This document shows positions 23,336-31,682 of a DNA stretch of 64,000 nt, piece by piece. The position numbers and the translations under genes are program-made. The number at the start of each line of letters is the position of its first letter. Positions within the stretch are counted from its first letter, which is position 1. The stretch spans positions 1-64,000 of the forward strand of contig NZ_JADG01000013.1 in assembly GCF_000518265.1 (NCBI RefSeq). The letters run 5' to 3'. The stretch is from Actinomadura oligospora ATCC 43269. GTDB taxonomy: Bacteria > Actinomycetota > Actinomycetes > Streptosporangiales > Streptosporangiaceae. Below the pieces are notes generated by a model. It searched no databases, was not told the origin of the DNA, and saw only the letters and a list, made by a program, of their open reading frames with translations.

Positions 23336-24586
23336 ATGACACTGACGGCAGGCGAGGCGGGACGGGCCCTCGCGACCCCGTCCGCCTACGCCGACGACGC
23401 ACGGCTCCACGAGGCGCTCACGCTGCTGCGCCGCGAGTCGCCCGTGCACCGCGTCGAGGCGGACGGCTACAACCCGTTCTGGGCGATCACCAGGCACGCC
23501 GACATCCTGGAGGTCGAGCGCCGCAACGACCTGTTCCTCAGCGCGCCGCGCCCGATCCTCGGCACCGCCGAGTTCGACCGGATGAACCAGGCCCGCGTCG
23601 ACCAGGGCATCGCGCTGCGCACCCTCATCCACATGGACGACCCCGACCACCGGGTCGTCCGGGCGATCGGCGCGGACTGGTTCCGGCCGAAGGCGATGCG
23701 CGCGCTCGAACCGCGCGTCCGGGAGCTGGCCCGACGCTACGTCGACCGGCTCGCCGACCTGGGCGGACGCTGCGACTTCGCGCGGGAGGTGGCCGTCCAC
23801 TTCCCGCTGTACGTGATCCTGTCGCTGCTCGGCCTGCCCGAGTCGGACTTCGACCGGATGCTGAAGCTCACCCAGGAGCTGTTCGGCGGCGACGACGAGG
23901 AGATGCAGCGCGGCCGGACGCCGGAGGAGAAGCTCGCCGTCCTGCTCGACTTCTTCGCCTACTTCCAGGAGCTCACCGCCGCGCGCCGCGCGCACCCCAC
24001 CGACGACCTCGCCTCGGCCATCGCGAACGCGCGCGTGAACGGCGAGCCGCTGAACGACATGGACACCGCGTCCTACTACGTGATCATCGCGACGGCGGGG
24101 CACGACACCACCTCGTCCACGATCGCGGGCGGCCTGCACGCCCTGGTCACCCACCCCGACCAGCTGGACCGGCTGCGCGGCGACCTGTCCCTCATGCCCT
24201 TCGCCGTGGACGAGATGATCCGCTGGGTCACGCCGGTCAAGGAGTTCATGCGGACGGCTGCGACCGACTACGCGCTGCGCGGCGTGACGATCCGCAAGGG
24301 CGACTCGCTCCTGCTCTCCTACCCGAGCGCGAACCGCGACGAGGACGTCTTCGACGACCCGTTCCGCTTCGACGTCGGACGCGATCCGAACAAGCACCTC
24401 GCGTTCGGGTTCGGCGTCCACTACTGCCTGGGCGCGGCGCTCGCCCGGATCGAGGTCCGCGCGTTCTTCGAGGAACTGCTGCCCCGGCTGGAGACGCTCG
24501 AACTGGACGGCGAGCCCACCGGCACCGCGACCACCTTCGTCGGCGGCCTCAAGCGCCTCCCCATCCGCTACACCCTGAAGGGCTGA
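23336..24586 (+). CDS. Cytochrome P450
   Basis: A 416-residue soluble bacterial P450 from ATG 23336 with GAGGAG upstream. The I-helix oxygen-activating motif is AGHDTTSS (Gly255, Asp257, Thr258). The K-helix ExxR is EMIRWVTP, and the heme loop FGFGVHYCLGAAL has Cys364 as iron ligand. There is no membrane anchor, so it is a class I enzyme needing ferredoxin and reductase from elsewhere; neither is encoded nearby. It would hydroxylate a hydrophobic compound, and the alcohol dehydrogenase 7 bases downstream could oxidise the product. The substrate is not identified; terpene or sterol side chains are possibilities. Confidence 0.95.
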   Translation: MTLTAGEAGRALATPSAYADDARLHEALTLLRRESPVHRVEADGYNPFWAITRHADILEVERRNDLFLSAPRPILGTAEFDRMNQARVDQGIALRTLIHMDDPDHRVVRAIGADWFRPKAMRALEPRVRELARRYVDRLADLGGRCDFAREVAVHFPLYVILSLLGLPESDFDRMLKLTQELFGGDDEEMQRGRTPEEKLAVLLDFFAYFQELTAARRAHPTDDLASAIANARVNGEPLNDMDTASYYVIIATAGHDTTSSTIAGGLHALVTHPDQLDRLRGDLSLMPFAVDEMIRWVTPVKEFMRTAATDYALRGVTIRKGDSLLLSYPSANRDEDVFDDPFRFDVGRDPNKHLAFGFGVHYCLGAALARIEVRAFFEELLPRLETLELDGEPTGTATTFVGGLKRLPIRYTLKG

Positions 24587-24593
24587 CCCGCCC

Positions 24594-25718
24594 GTGCCGC
24601 CCCTGGCAGAGCCCAGCGCGACGGCGCGCGCCCGCGCGGCGGTGTTGCGGGCGCATGACGCGCCGTTCGTGGTGGAGCCGGTGGAGTTGTCCGAGCCGGG
24701 GCCGGGTGAGGTGCTCGTCCGGATCGCGGGCGTGGGCCTGTGCCACACCGACCTGCTCGGACGCGTCCCCGGCGATCGCGTCCCGAAGCCGGTCGTCCTC
24801 GGGCACGAGGGGGCGGGCGTGGTCGAGGCGGTCGGGCCGGGGGAGGGCGGCGGGCTCGCGGTCGGCGACCACGTCGTCCTGTCGTACGACTCGTGCGGGC
24901 TGTGCGCGAACTGCCGCGACGGACGGCCCGGCTACTGCGCCCGGATGGCGCGCCTCAACATGGCCGCCGTGGTTCCGGACGGCCGTCCGCGTGCTTTCGA
25001 CCAGGCCGGATCGCCCGTCCACAACCGGTGGTTCGGACAGTCGTCCTTCGCGACGCACGCGATCGCGACCGTCCGGAACGCCGTGAAGGTCGATCCTGAA
25101 GCGCCGATCGAACTGCTCGGGCCGCTCGGCTGCGGGGTCCAGACCGGCGCGGGATCGGTGCTGCTGGCGCTTTCGGTCCGTCCGGGAGAGGCGCTCGCGG
25201 TGTTCGGCGCGGGCGCGGTCGGGCTGTCGGCCGTGATGGCCGCGCGGCTCGTCGGCGCGGACCCGATCGTGGCCGTCGACCTGCACCCCTCCCGTCGCGA
25301 CCTGGCCCTGGAACTCGGCGCGACGCACGCCCTGGACGGCGCGGACCCCGACCTCGCCGGACGCCTCCGGGCCCTGGTCCCGGACGGCTTCCACCACGCG
25401 CTCGACACGACCGCGCGGCCGGACGTGGTCGCGACCGCCGTCGCCGCGCTCCGCACCACCGGGACCTGCGGTCTCGTGGGGGTGGGAGGTGAGGATTATC
25501 GACTCGATTCCACCCTCATGCTGATGGGCCGGACGGTTCGGGGCATCATCGAGGGCGATGCCGTTCCCCAGACCTTCGTCCCCCGGATGCTCGACCTGTG
25601 GCGGCGGGGGCTGCTGCCGTTCGACCGCCTGATCCAGACCTATCCGCTCGCCGACATCGCCCGCGCCGAGGCGGACGCGACGTCCGGCACGACCGTGAAG
25701 CCCGTCCTTCTCCCCTGA
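24594..25718 (+). CDS. Zinc-dependent alcohol dehydrogenase
   Basis: A 374-residue MDR-family enzyme from GTG 24594. Catalytic zinc ligands are in GVGLCHTDLLG and VLGHEGAGVVE. The structural zinc site is present (DSCGLCANCRDGRPGYC). The NAD(P) fold carries AVFGAGAVGLSAVMAARLVG with an Asp after the next strand (VDLHPSRRD), which favours NAD. Similar enzymes oxidise aryl or terpenoid alcohols. The 7-base gap after the P450 and the shared strand imply co-transcription and sequential action on the same substrate. Confidence 0.93.
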   Translation: MPPLAEPSATARARAAVLRAHDAPFVVEPVELSEPGPGEVLVRIAGVGLCHTDLLGRVPGDRVPKPVVLGHEGAGVVEAVGPGEGGGLAVGDHVVLSYDSCGLCANCRDGRPGYCARMARLNMAAVVPDGRPRAFDQAGSPVHNRWFGQSSFATHAIATVRNAVKVDPEAPIELLGPLGCGVQTGAGSVLLALSVRPGEALAVFGAGAVGLSAVMAARLVGADPIVAVDLHPSRRDLALELGATHALDGADPDLAGRLRALVPDGFHHALDTTARPDVVATAVAALRTTGTCGLVGVGGEDYRLDSTLMLMGRTVRGIIEGDAVPQTFVPRMLDLWRRGLLPFDRLIQTYPLADIARAEADATSGTTVKPVLLP

Positions 25719-25791
25719 GGACCACCCCCCCGCGAGTACCTGCACAGCCGCCCCGCTCTTCCGCGACGTTCGTGAACCCCCTGAGGTGGAC

Positions 25792-26247
25792 ATGAGCACC
25801 GAAGACCGCGCCCTCGCCCTCGTTCTCGGAGAGGCCCGCCCGGACCCGGGCGAGCTCGCGACCCTGTTCCGGGCGCTGCCGCCCGTCGAGCCCGGCGGCC
25901 TGACCGGGCTGTGGCGCGGCGGCGTGTTCGACCCGGAGGACCGGATGGCCCGCCTGCTCACCCGGTTGCGCTGGTACGGCAAGCGGTTCACCGACCCCGA
26001 GAACGTGGACCCTCTGGTCTGCCGCACCGACGACGGCGCCCTCTACACCTACGACGGGATGGGCTCGGCGCGGCTGCGCGAGGTCGTGCGCGACGGCGTC
26101 GCGTCCGCCGCGATGATCTACGACGGACGGCCGATCATCGACCACTTCCGCCGGATCAGCGGCGACGTCCTCATGGGCGCGATGGACGCCAAGGGCGAGG
26201 CGTCCACGCTCTACTTCCACCTCACGCGCGACCCCGGGGAGCGGTGA
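25792..26247 (+). CDS. GXWXG/DUF4334 protein
   Basis: A 151-residue protein from ATG 25792 with GAGGTGG just upstream. GLTGLWRGGVFDPE is the GXWXG motif. The C-terminal DUF4334 part has YDGMGSARLREVVRDGVASA, then MIYDGRPIIDHFRRI and LMGAMDAKG. Proteins of this pair are found near lipid and aromatic pathways and are thought to bind hydrophobic ligands. It follows the dehydrogenase by 73 bases and is the last gene of the PaaX-linked operon, so it may bind the substrate or product. Activity is not established. Confidence 0.85.
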   Translation: MSTEDRALALVLGEARPDPGELATLFRALPPVEPGGLTGLWRGGVFDPEDRMARLLTRLRWYGKRFTDPENVDPLVCRTDDGALYTYDGMGSARLREVVRDGVASAAMIYDGRPIIDHFRRISGDVLMGAMDAKGEASTLYFHLTRDPGER

Positions 26248-26254
26248 GGCCCGC

Positions 26255-27163
26255 TCAGCGGACGCGATAGAGGAGGTCCTCGCCCGCCGTGAGGCGGCGG
26301 ACGTTCTCCGTCGCGACCTCGAAGTAGCGGTCCCACGTCTCGTGCGTGAGCCACGCGACGTGCGGCATCACCACGACGTCCTCGCGCCCCAGCAGCGGAT
26401 TGTCCGGGGCGACGGGCTCCTGCTCGAAGACGTCGAGGCCCGCGCCCGCGAGGTGGCCGGAGTCGAGCGCGTCCACGAGGGCGCGCTCGTCGATGACCGC
26501 CCCGCGCGCGGTGTTCACGACGATCGCGCCGGGACGGAGCATCGCGAGCCGTTCGCGGTTCAGCAGGTGGTGCGTCTCGTCGGTGAGCGGGACGTGCACG
26601 GACACGATGTCGCTGGCCCGCAGCATCTCGTCCAGCGGACGCCAGTTCGGGTCGGTCGGACGCGGCGTCCGCGACGTGTACAGGACGTGCGCGCCCATCG
26701 CGCTGAGCATCCAGCGCAGCAGCACCGCGATCTCGCCGCCGCCGAGCAGGCCGACGGTGCGTCCGCGGATCTCGCCGCCGGTCAGCGCGGGGTCGGCGGG
26801 CCAGCCCCGGCCCGCGCGGGTGTGCGCGTCGAACGGGACGACCTTGCGGAGCGCGGCGAGCATCAGCAGCAGGGCGGTCTCGGCGACGGCGGGCGCGTTG
26901 CGTCCGGGCATGTTCGCGACGGCGATGCCGCGCTCCTCCGCCGCGTCCAGGTCGATGGTGTTGACGCCCGTGCCGAGCTTCTGGACGAGCCGGAGCTTCG
27001 GCGCGCGGTCGAAGTCCGCGCCGGTCAGCGGACGCAGGACGTGCCAGATGACCTCGGCGTCCGGGAGCAGCTCGGCGAACCTCGCCTCGTCCTGCTCCGA
27101 GCAGGTCACCACGTCCCACCCGGGCCGGTCGAACTCCCTGTCGTAGTGCAGCAGGATCCGCAC
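26255..27163 (-). CDS. D-isomer 2-hydroxyacid dehydrogenase
   Basis: A 302-residue protein from GTG 27163 with GGGAGGGGG upstream; the open frame extends further upstream but only antisense to the next gene. The substrate domain has LVQKLGTGVNTIDLDAA and VANMPGRNAPAVAE. The cofactor domain has GLLGGGEIAVLLRWMLSAMG. The catalytic Arg lies in VVNTARGAVIDE, and Glu and His follow in FEQEP and MPHVAW. It is close to the phosphoglycerate/hydroxypyruvate dehydrogenase group. It converges on the DUF4334 gene 7 bases away. Substrate unknown. Confidence 0.9.
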   Translation of the reverse strand: MRILLHYDREFDRPGWDVVTCSEQDEARFAELLPDAEVIWHVLRPLTGADFDRAPKLRLVQKLGTGVNTIDLDAAEERGIAVANMPGRNAPAVAETALLLMLAALRKVVPFDAHTRAGRGWPADPALTGGEIRGRTVGLLGGGEIAVLLRWMLSAMGAHVLYTSRTPRPTDPNWRPLDEMLRASDIVSVHVPLTDETHHLLNRERLAMLRPGAIVVNTARGAVIDERALVDALDSGHLAGAGLDVFEQEPVAPDNPLLGREDVVVMPHVAWLTHETWDRYFEVATENVRRLTAGEDLLYRVR

Positions 27164-27265
27164 CCCGGCCCCCTCCCGATCGCTCCGCGCCGTCCGACGG
27201 CTATCTTGCCGAGAGGAGGGACGTCCCCGCCGGTCGGGGGGCCCGGTGGAGCTCGGGAGGTTCGT

Positions 27266-28282
27266 ATGGGCGGTGCGGCATGGGCCGGGCTTCGGCCCGT
27301 CGCGCTGGCGCCGATGGCGGGCGGCGCGGGCCGCCCGGAGCTCGTCGCCGCCGTGATCGAGGCCGGTGGCCTGGGCTTTCTTCCGGCCGGGTACAAGACG
27401 GCCGCGCAGATGCGCGCCGATCTCGACGCGACCCGGGCGCTGACCGGCGGCCCGATCGGCGTGAACCTGTTCATGCCGTCCCGGGACGAGGTCGACGACG
27501 CGGCCGTCGCCGCCTACCGTGACCGGCTCGCGGACGAGGCGTCCCGCCTGGGCGTCGAGCCCGGCGTGCCGAAGGCCCGCGACGACGACTACGACGCCAA
27601 GGTCGCCGACCTCCTCGCCGACCCGCCGGAGTTCGTGAGCTTCACCTTCGGCTGCCCCGGACGGGACGTCGTCCGGGCGTTCCGCCGCGAGGACGTCATC
27701 ACCGTGGTCACCGTGACGACCGTGGACGAGGCGCGCGAGGCCGTGGACGCGGGCGTCGACGCGCTCTGCGTCCAGGGCGCCGAGGCGGGCGCGCACCGGG
27801 GCTCGTTCACCAACACGACCGAGGGCGCGCTGCCGCTGCGCGAGCTGCTGCCCGCCGTCCACGCGATCACCGGCCTTCCGCTGATGGCCGCCGGAGGCGT
27901 CGCCACCGCCGGGGACGTCGCCGAACTCCTGGAACTCGGAGCGGTCGCCGCGCAGGTCGGAACGCTGTTCCTGCGCTGCCCGGAGAGCGGCGCGACGCCC
28001 GTCGCGAAGGCCGCCCTCGCCGACCCCCGCTTCACCGAGACGGCCGTGACCAGGGCGTTCAGCGGACGCCCCGCGCGCGGCCTGGTCAACCGGTTCCTGC
28101 TCGAACACTCGGACGAGGCCCCGGCCGCCTACCCGGACGTCCACTACGTCACCTCCCCGCTCCGCAGGGCCGCCGCCGCGCGCGGCGACGCGGAGGCCGT
28201 CAACCTCTGGGCCGGAACCGGCTTCCGCGGCGCCACCGAGAGCCCCGCCGCCGACGTCCTGGACCGCCTCACCCCGCGCTGA
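27266..28282 (+). CDS. Nitronate monooxygenase-like flavoprotein
   Basis: A 338-residue FMN protein from ATG 27266 with GGGAGG upstream. The TIM-barrel motifs are VALAPMAGGAGRPELVAAV at the N-terminus, GVNLFMP, FGCPGRD, then CVQGAEAGAHRGSF with the active-site His, and AAGGVATAGDVAELLELGA for FMN phosphate binding. Family members oxidise alkyl nitronates or serve as NAD(P)H:quinone reductases. It is divergent from the hydroxyacid dehydrogenase and the two may share a promoter region of about 100 bases. No nitro compound pathway is visible nearby. Confidence 0.9.
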   Translation: MGGAAWAGLRPVALAPMAGGAGRPELVAAVIEAGGLGFLPAGYKTAAQMRADLDATRALTGGPIGVNLFMPSRDEVDDAAVAAYRDRLADEASRLGVEPGVPKARDDDYDAKVADLLADPPEFVSFTFGCPGRDVVRAFRREDVITVVTVTTVDEAREAVDAGVDALCVQGAEAGAHRGSFTNTTEGALPLRELLPAVHAITGLPLMAAGGVATAGDVAELLELGAVAAQVGTLFLRCPESGATPVAKAALADPRFTETAVTRAFSGRPARGLVNRFLLEHSDEAPAAYPDVHYVTSPLRRAAAARGDAEAVNLWAGTGFRGATESPAADVLDRLTPR

Positions 28283-28392
28283 TCCTCCGTGCCCGGACGT
28301 TTGGCCGGACGGTCCGGCGGGGCGGGTGACAAACAGGTGTGAAACGCCGCTAGGTTGTGCCCATCGGGGATCTTTGACGGGGAGGTTGCCGG

Positions 28393-29262
28393 GTGGGGAC
28401 CGGTATTTCTGCTGCCTCCGGGCGGCTTGTCGCGGGCGTCGGCTGCGCGGCGTTTCTGCTGGCGGGACTGGCCGGATGCAAGGCGTCCAGCGCGTCCGAA
28501 CACAAGGGGAAGGCCAACGCGCCGGAGAACATCAAGGGCGGGAGCGGCGTCGAGCAGGTCGATCCGTCCACGTGGCGGAAGTGGGGGCTGAAGCCCATGC
28601 GGCCCGCGCCCGCGCCGCCCGCCGACGCCGACAAGCCGATCAGGCTCTCGAAGAAGGGCCCGGCGAAGGTCTTCAGCACCGTGCCGACCAAGGAGAAGAT
28701 CGTGTTCGTCACGATCGACGACGGCGCGGAGAAGGACCCGAGGTTCGTCGAGATGGCCCGCGAGCTGCGCGTCCCGTTCACGATGTTCCTGATGAACGAC
28801 GCGATCCTGGCGAACTACGGCTACTTCAAGCCGCTGCAGGCGCTCGGGAACCACGTCCAGAACCACACGCTGAACCACCCGGTCATGCGCAACCTCGGCC
28901 CGGAGGCCCAGAAGGCGCAGATCTGCGGCGACCAGACGATCCTGGTGAAGCAGTACACGACCAGGCCGTACCTGTTCCGCCCGCCCTACGGCATGTACAA
29001 CATGGCCACCCAGGAGGCGGCGGCGTCCTGCGGGATCCACGGCATCGCGCTGTGGCGCGAGTCCATGCAGATCCACGACATGCAGTACGACGACGGGATG
29101 AGGAAGCTGCACCCGGGCGACATCATCCTCGCCCACTTCCGGGGCCCGAAGGAGCTCAAGGGCTCGACCATGACGCAGATGTTCGCGGCCCTCCTGAAGC
29201 ACATCACCAAGCAGGGCTACACCGTCGCCCGCCTGGAGGACTACGTCCGCCCACCCGCCTGA
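28393..29262 (+). CDS. Polysaccharide deacetylase lipoprotein
   Basis: A 289-residue protein from GTG 28393 with GGAGG seven bases upstream. The signal peptide ends in a lipobox (LAGLAGC), so it is membrane-anchored on the outside. The CE4 deacetylase motifs are VTIDDGAE (usual TFDDG with Ile for Phe), NHVQNHTLNHP for metal binding, and FRPPYGMYN. DIILAHFRG and a C-terminal strand complete the NodB fold. It would remove acetyl groups from peptidoglycan or another extracellular glycan. The linker (residues 25-90) is Lys/Pro-rich. It stands alone. Confidence 0.92.
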   Translation: MGTGISAASGRLVAGVGCAAFLLAGLAGCKASSASEHKGKANAPENIKGGSGVEQVDPSTWRKWGLKPMRPAPAPPADADKPIRLSKKGPAKVFSTVPTKEKIVFVTIDDGAEKDPRFVEMARELRVPFTMFLMNDAILANYGYFKPLQALGNHVQNHTLNHPVMRNLGPEAQKAQICGDQTILVKQYTTRPYLFRPPYGMYNMATQEAAASCGIHGIALWRESMQIHDMQYDDGMRKLHPGDIILAHFRGPKELKGSTMTQMFAALLKHITKQGYTVARLEDYVRPPA

Positions 29263-29378
29263 CCCGGCCCACATCCCGGCCTGAGCCGGGGACGCCGTGT
29301 CTGACCGATTCCGTCCGGAGTTTCCGTTCCGCCGTCACCGGGGAAAGGGAATCCACCGGACGGAGGTGACGATCGGGC

Positions 29379-30137
29379 GTGCAGGGGCAGGGGTGGGTGC
29401 AGCTCGGGGAGCTGCTGCTGGCGATGGTGCTGTCGGCGGCCATCGGGGTCGAGCGCGGCCTGCGCAACAAGAGCGCGGGCCTGCGCACCCACACCCTCGT
29501 CGGCGTCGGCGCGGCGCTGTTCATGCTGGTCAGCAAGTACGGCTTCCAGCACGTGCCGGGCGCGCACGTGTCGTTCGACCCGTCCCGGGTGGCGGCGCAG
29601 ATCGTGTCCGGCATCGGGTTCATCGGCGGCGGGCTGATCTTCGTCCGGCGGGACGCGGTGCGCGGGCTGACCACCGCCGCCGTGGTCTGGGTGACCGCCG
29701 CCGTCGGCATGGCCGCGGGCGGCGGCCTCTGGCTGCTCGCGGTCTCGGTCACCGTCGCGCACTTCGCGGTGGTGCTCGGGCTGAACACGGTCGCCGGCTG
29801 GCTGCCGCTGGAACGTTTCGCCCGGCACCCCGGACGCGTCCGCGTGCGCCTGACCTACAAGGACGGACGCGGCGTCCTGCGGCGCGTCCTCATGGAGTGC
29901 ACCGGCCGCGGCTTCGCCGTCGAGGAGGCCTCCGTCGACCGCGAGTACCTCGACGACGAGCCGGACGTCGGACGCGACGAGCGGCACGGCCGGGACGAGG
30001 CCGACCACTACCGCACGGCCGCCGTCACCCTCGTCCTGGACGGTTCGGGCGACATCCCCGACCTCACCGCCGCGCTCTCGGAGATGTCCGGCGTCATCGC
30101 CGTCCACACCGGCGGCGACCACGACGACCGCGACTGA
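29379..30137 (+). CDS. MgtC/SapB family membrane protein
   Basis: A 252-residue protein from GTG 29379 with GGAGGTGA about ten bases upstream. The N-terminal MgtC domain has SAAIGVERGLRNKSAGLRTH, the conserved acidic and Arg residues, IVSGIGFIGGGLIF, and GLTTAAVVWVTAAVGMAAGG, spread over about five membrane segments. The C-terminal 90 residues form an ACT-like cytoplasmic domain. MgtC-type proteins help growth at low magnesium and modulate the membrane ATPase; the exact role in actinomycetes is not settled. No magnesium riboswitch is recognised upstream. Confidence 0.9.
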   Translation: MQGQGWVQLGELLLAMVLSAAIGVERGLRNKSAGLRTHTLVGVGAALFMLVSKYGFQHVPGAHVSFDPSRVAAQIVSGIGFIGGGLIFVRRDAVRGLTTAAVVWVTAAVGMAAGGGLWLLAVSVTVAHFAVVLGLNTVAGWLPLERFARHPGRVRVRLTYKDGRGVLRRVLMECTGRGFAVEEASVDREYLDDEPDVGRDERHGRDEADHYRTAAVTLVLDGSGDIPDLTAALSEMSGVIAVHTGGDHDDRD

Positions 30138-30271
30138 CCGGGGGCTTTCTCCTGGAATGGCGAAAGGCCCGTGCATGACGCCCCATCGCGGACTCGGCCG
30201 ACGAGGAATGCCATGCGTTCGGACCCTTCGCGTTCACCATAAGCCAGCCTCGGCGTCGCGTAAAGAGGCGG

Positions 30272-30751
30272 TCACCCTTGGTGAGAAGGGGGCCGGTGCG
30301 CCTCGTAGGTAGAGGTGTTGCGGATGGTGACGTTGATGCGGTTCCAGGCGTTGATGGACGCGATCGTCATGACGAGGTAGGCCAGGTCGTCCTCGGAGTA
30401 GTGGGCGGCGGCCTCGTCCCAGACCGCGTCCGGGACGGCGTCGGGGGTGTCGGCGATGCGGGTGGCGTACTCGGCCAGGTTCAGCGCGGCGCGCTCCTCG
30501 GCCGTGTAGACGGTGGACTCGCGCCAGGCCGCCAGCGACCAGACGCGCCGGTCGCTCTGGCCCTGCTCCTTCAGCTCGGCGGAGTGCATGTCGACGCAGA
30601 ACGAGCAGCCGTTGATCTGGCTGACGCGCAGCCGGAGCAGGTCGAGCGTGACCCGGGGGACGGTGCCGCGGCCGAGCGCCGCCTCCAGGGAGAGCATCGC
30701 CTTGTAGGCGTCGGCGGTCGTGGTCCGGATGGTGCTCAGTCGGGCCTGCAT
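30272..30751 (-). CDS. AhpD-like alkylhydroperoxidase domain protein
   Basis: A 159-residue carboxymuconolactone decarboxylase-fold protein from ATG 30751. The motif SQINGCSFCVDMHSAELKEQG has the CxxC pair and His of AhpD-type peroxidase/reductases, so a thiol redox function is likely. It lies downstream of an Rrf2 regulator on the same strand, with a perfect CTGGATA dyad in the 70-base gap, so its promoter is probably controlled by that regulator. Peroxide or nitrosative stress defence is the natural reading. Confidence 0.9.
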   Translation of the reverse strand: MQARLSTIRTTTADAYKAMLSLEAALGRGTVPRVTLDLLRLRVSQINGCSFCVDMHSAELKEQGQSDRRVWSLAAWRESTVYTAEERAALNLAEYATRIADTPDAVPDAVWDEAAAHYSEDDLAYLVMTIASINAWNRINVTIRNTSTYEAHRPPSHQG

Positions 30752-30763
30752 GACGGTTCCTTC

Positions 30764-30782
30764 CTGGATACTTTATATCCAG
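30764..30782. promoter_or_regulatory. Candidate Rrf2 operator before the AhpD gene
   Basis: CTGGATA (30764-30770) and TATCCAG (30776-30782) form perfect 7-base arms around CTTTA, 13 bases before the AhpD-like start. A second, weaker copy (one arm TATCCAG at 31320-31326) lies just upstream of the Rrf2 gene itself. Two sites in the two promoters support binding by the Rrf2 protein and autoregulation. Confidence 0.6.
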
Positions 30783-30821
30783 ATTCGTGGCCCGCGCGGA
30801 GGGCGGGCCTGCCGGGGGGAA

Positions 30822-31298
30822 TCAGTTGAGCTCGTACCAGGCGCGGATGCGGTCACCCAGCGCCGGTGACATGCGCTCGGTCTTGGCCTTGAGGTCGGCG
30901 AGGGTCTGCGCGGCCAGCGCGCGCCGCCAGGCGAACTCGGCGTCGCGCATCGCGGTGCGGACGGTGCAGGGCAGCTCGAAGCTGCTCTCCGGATGGTTCG
31001 CGCCCATGCCCTGTCGCCGGATCTCGGTGCACTGGAACGCCTCGTCCGGGCCCTCGATCGCGGTCACCACGTCCATCAGGGTGATCTTCTCCAGCGGCCT
31101 GACCAGCCGGAACCCGCCGCGCGCGCCCGGCGTGGAGGCGAGGATCCCGGCGCGGGCGAGCGCCTGGAGCTGCTTGTTGAGGTACGGGGGCGGCAGCTCG
31201 TAGCCCGCCGCGAGCCGCGTCGTCGACACCGGCTCGCCCGTCCCCATCCAGTCGAGCAGGAGGCAGACGTGCACCGCCCACTCGACGCCCTCGTTCAT
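30822..31298 (-). CDS. Rrf2-family transcriptional regulator
   Basis: A 158-residue protein from ATG 31298 (a GTG at 31304 is also possible). It has the Rrf2 winged helix: VEWAVHVCLLLDWM, then PVSTTRLAAGYELPPPYLNK, LQALARAGILASTPGARGGF and LEKITLMDVVTAIEG. Two cysteines are present (FQCTEI and LPCTVR) where Fe-S members have three, so a classical Fe-S cluster is uncertain. It controls its own gene and the AhpD-like gene, judging from the shared TATCCAG sites. Confidence 0.9.
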   Translation of the reverse strand: MNEGVEWAVHVCLLLDWMGTGEPVSTTRLAAGYELPPPYLNKQLQALARAGILASTPGARGGFRLVRPLEKITLMDVVTAIEGPDEAFQCTEIRRQGMGANHPESSFELPCTVRTAMRDAEFAWRRALAAQTLADLKAKTERMSPALGDRIRAWYELN

Positions 31299-31682
31299 TC
31301 GCACAATCAGGACCTTACATATCCAGGTTCCCGGGCGCAACGACGTCTTCCGGCGCCTCCCCGACGACTCGCGCGGCATAGGGATTGCCCTATGCGGCAT
31401 CCGCAACCATTGTCCTGCTATGGGGGGACGTTCAGGCTGCATGGAGACCGGGGCTCCCACCCCGCCGTCGGGTGTGCTCCACCGCCAAGGGCGCGTCGCG
31501 TCCGGAGCCGACCGCGACGGTGCGGTCCCCTCGGTGCCGCCATAGCCGAGGGGGCCGCTCAAGCGGCCACGCGCGACTGGGACCCGCGCGAGGCCGACGG
31601 TTGGGGTGTGCTCAGGAGCGACCGGTCGCCCGCGGGCGCGTCGCCAAGGTACGCGCCCTCGTCCCACGGAGGGATAGGCCCC
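31299..31682. other. Intergenic region with a perfect palindrome
   Basis: These 384 bases between the divergent Rrf2 and protease genes contain no convincing gene. They hold the Rrf2 half-site (31320-31326) and a perfect dyad: GCATAGGG (31376-31383) and CCCTATGC (31388-31395) around ATTG. The dyad could be an operator for the protease or a small hairpin. The protease ribosome binding site (GGAGGGA, 31668-31674) is at the right end. Confidence 0.5.

Noticed and set aside
26342..27265. Upstream extension of the nitronate monooxygenase frame
   Set aside because: The family match begins at 27266, where GGGAGG precedes the ATG. The extension is antisense to the hydroxyacid dehydrogenase.
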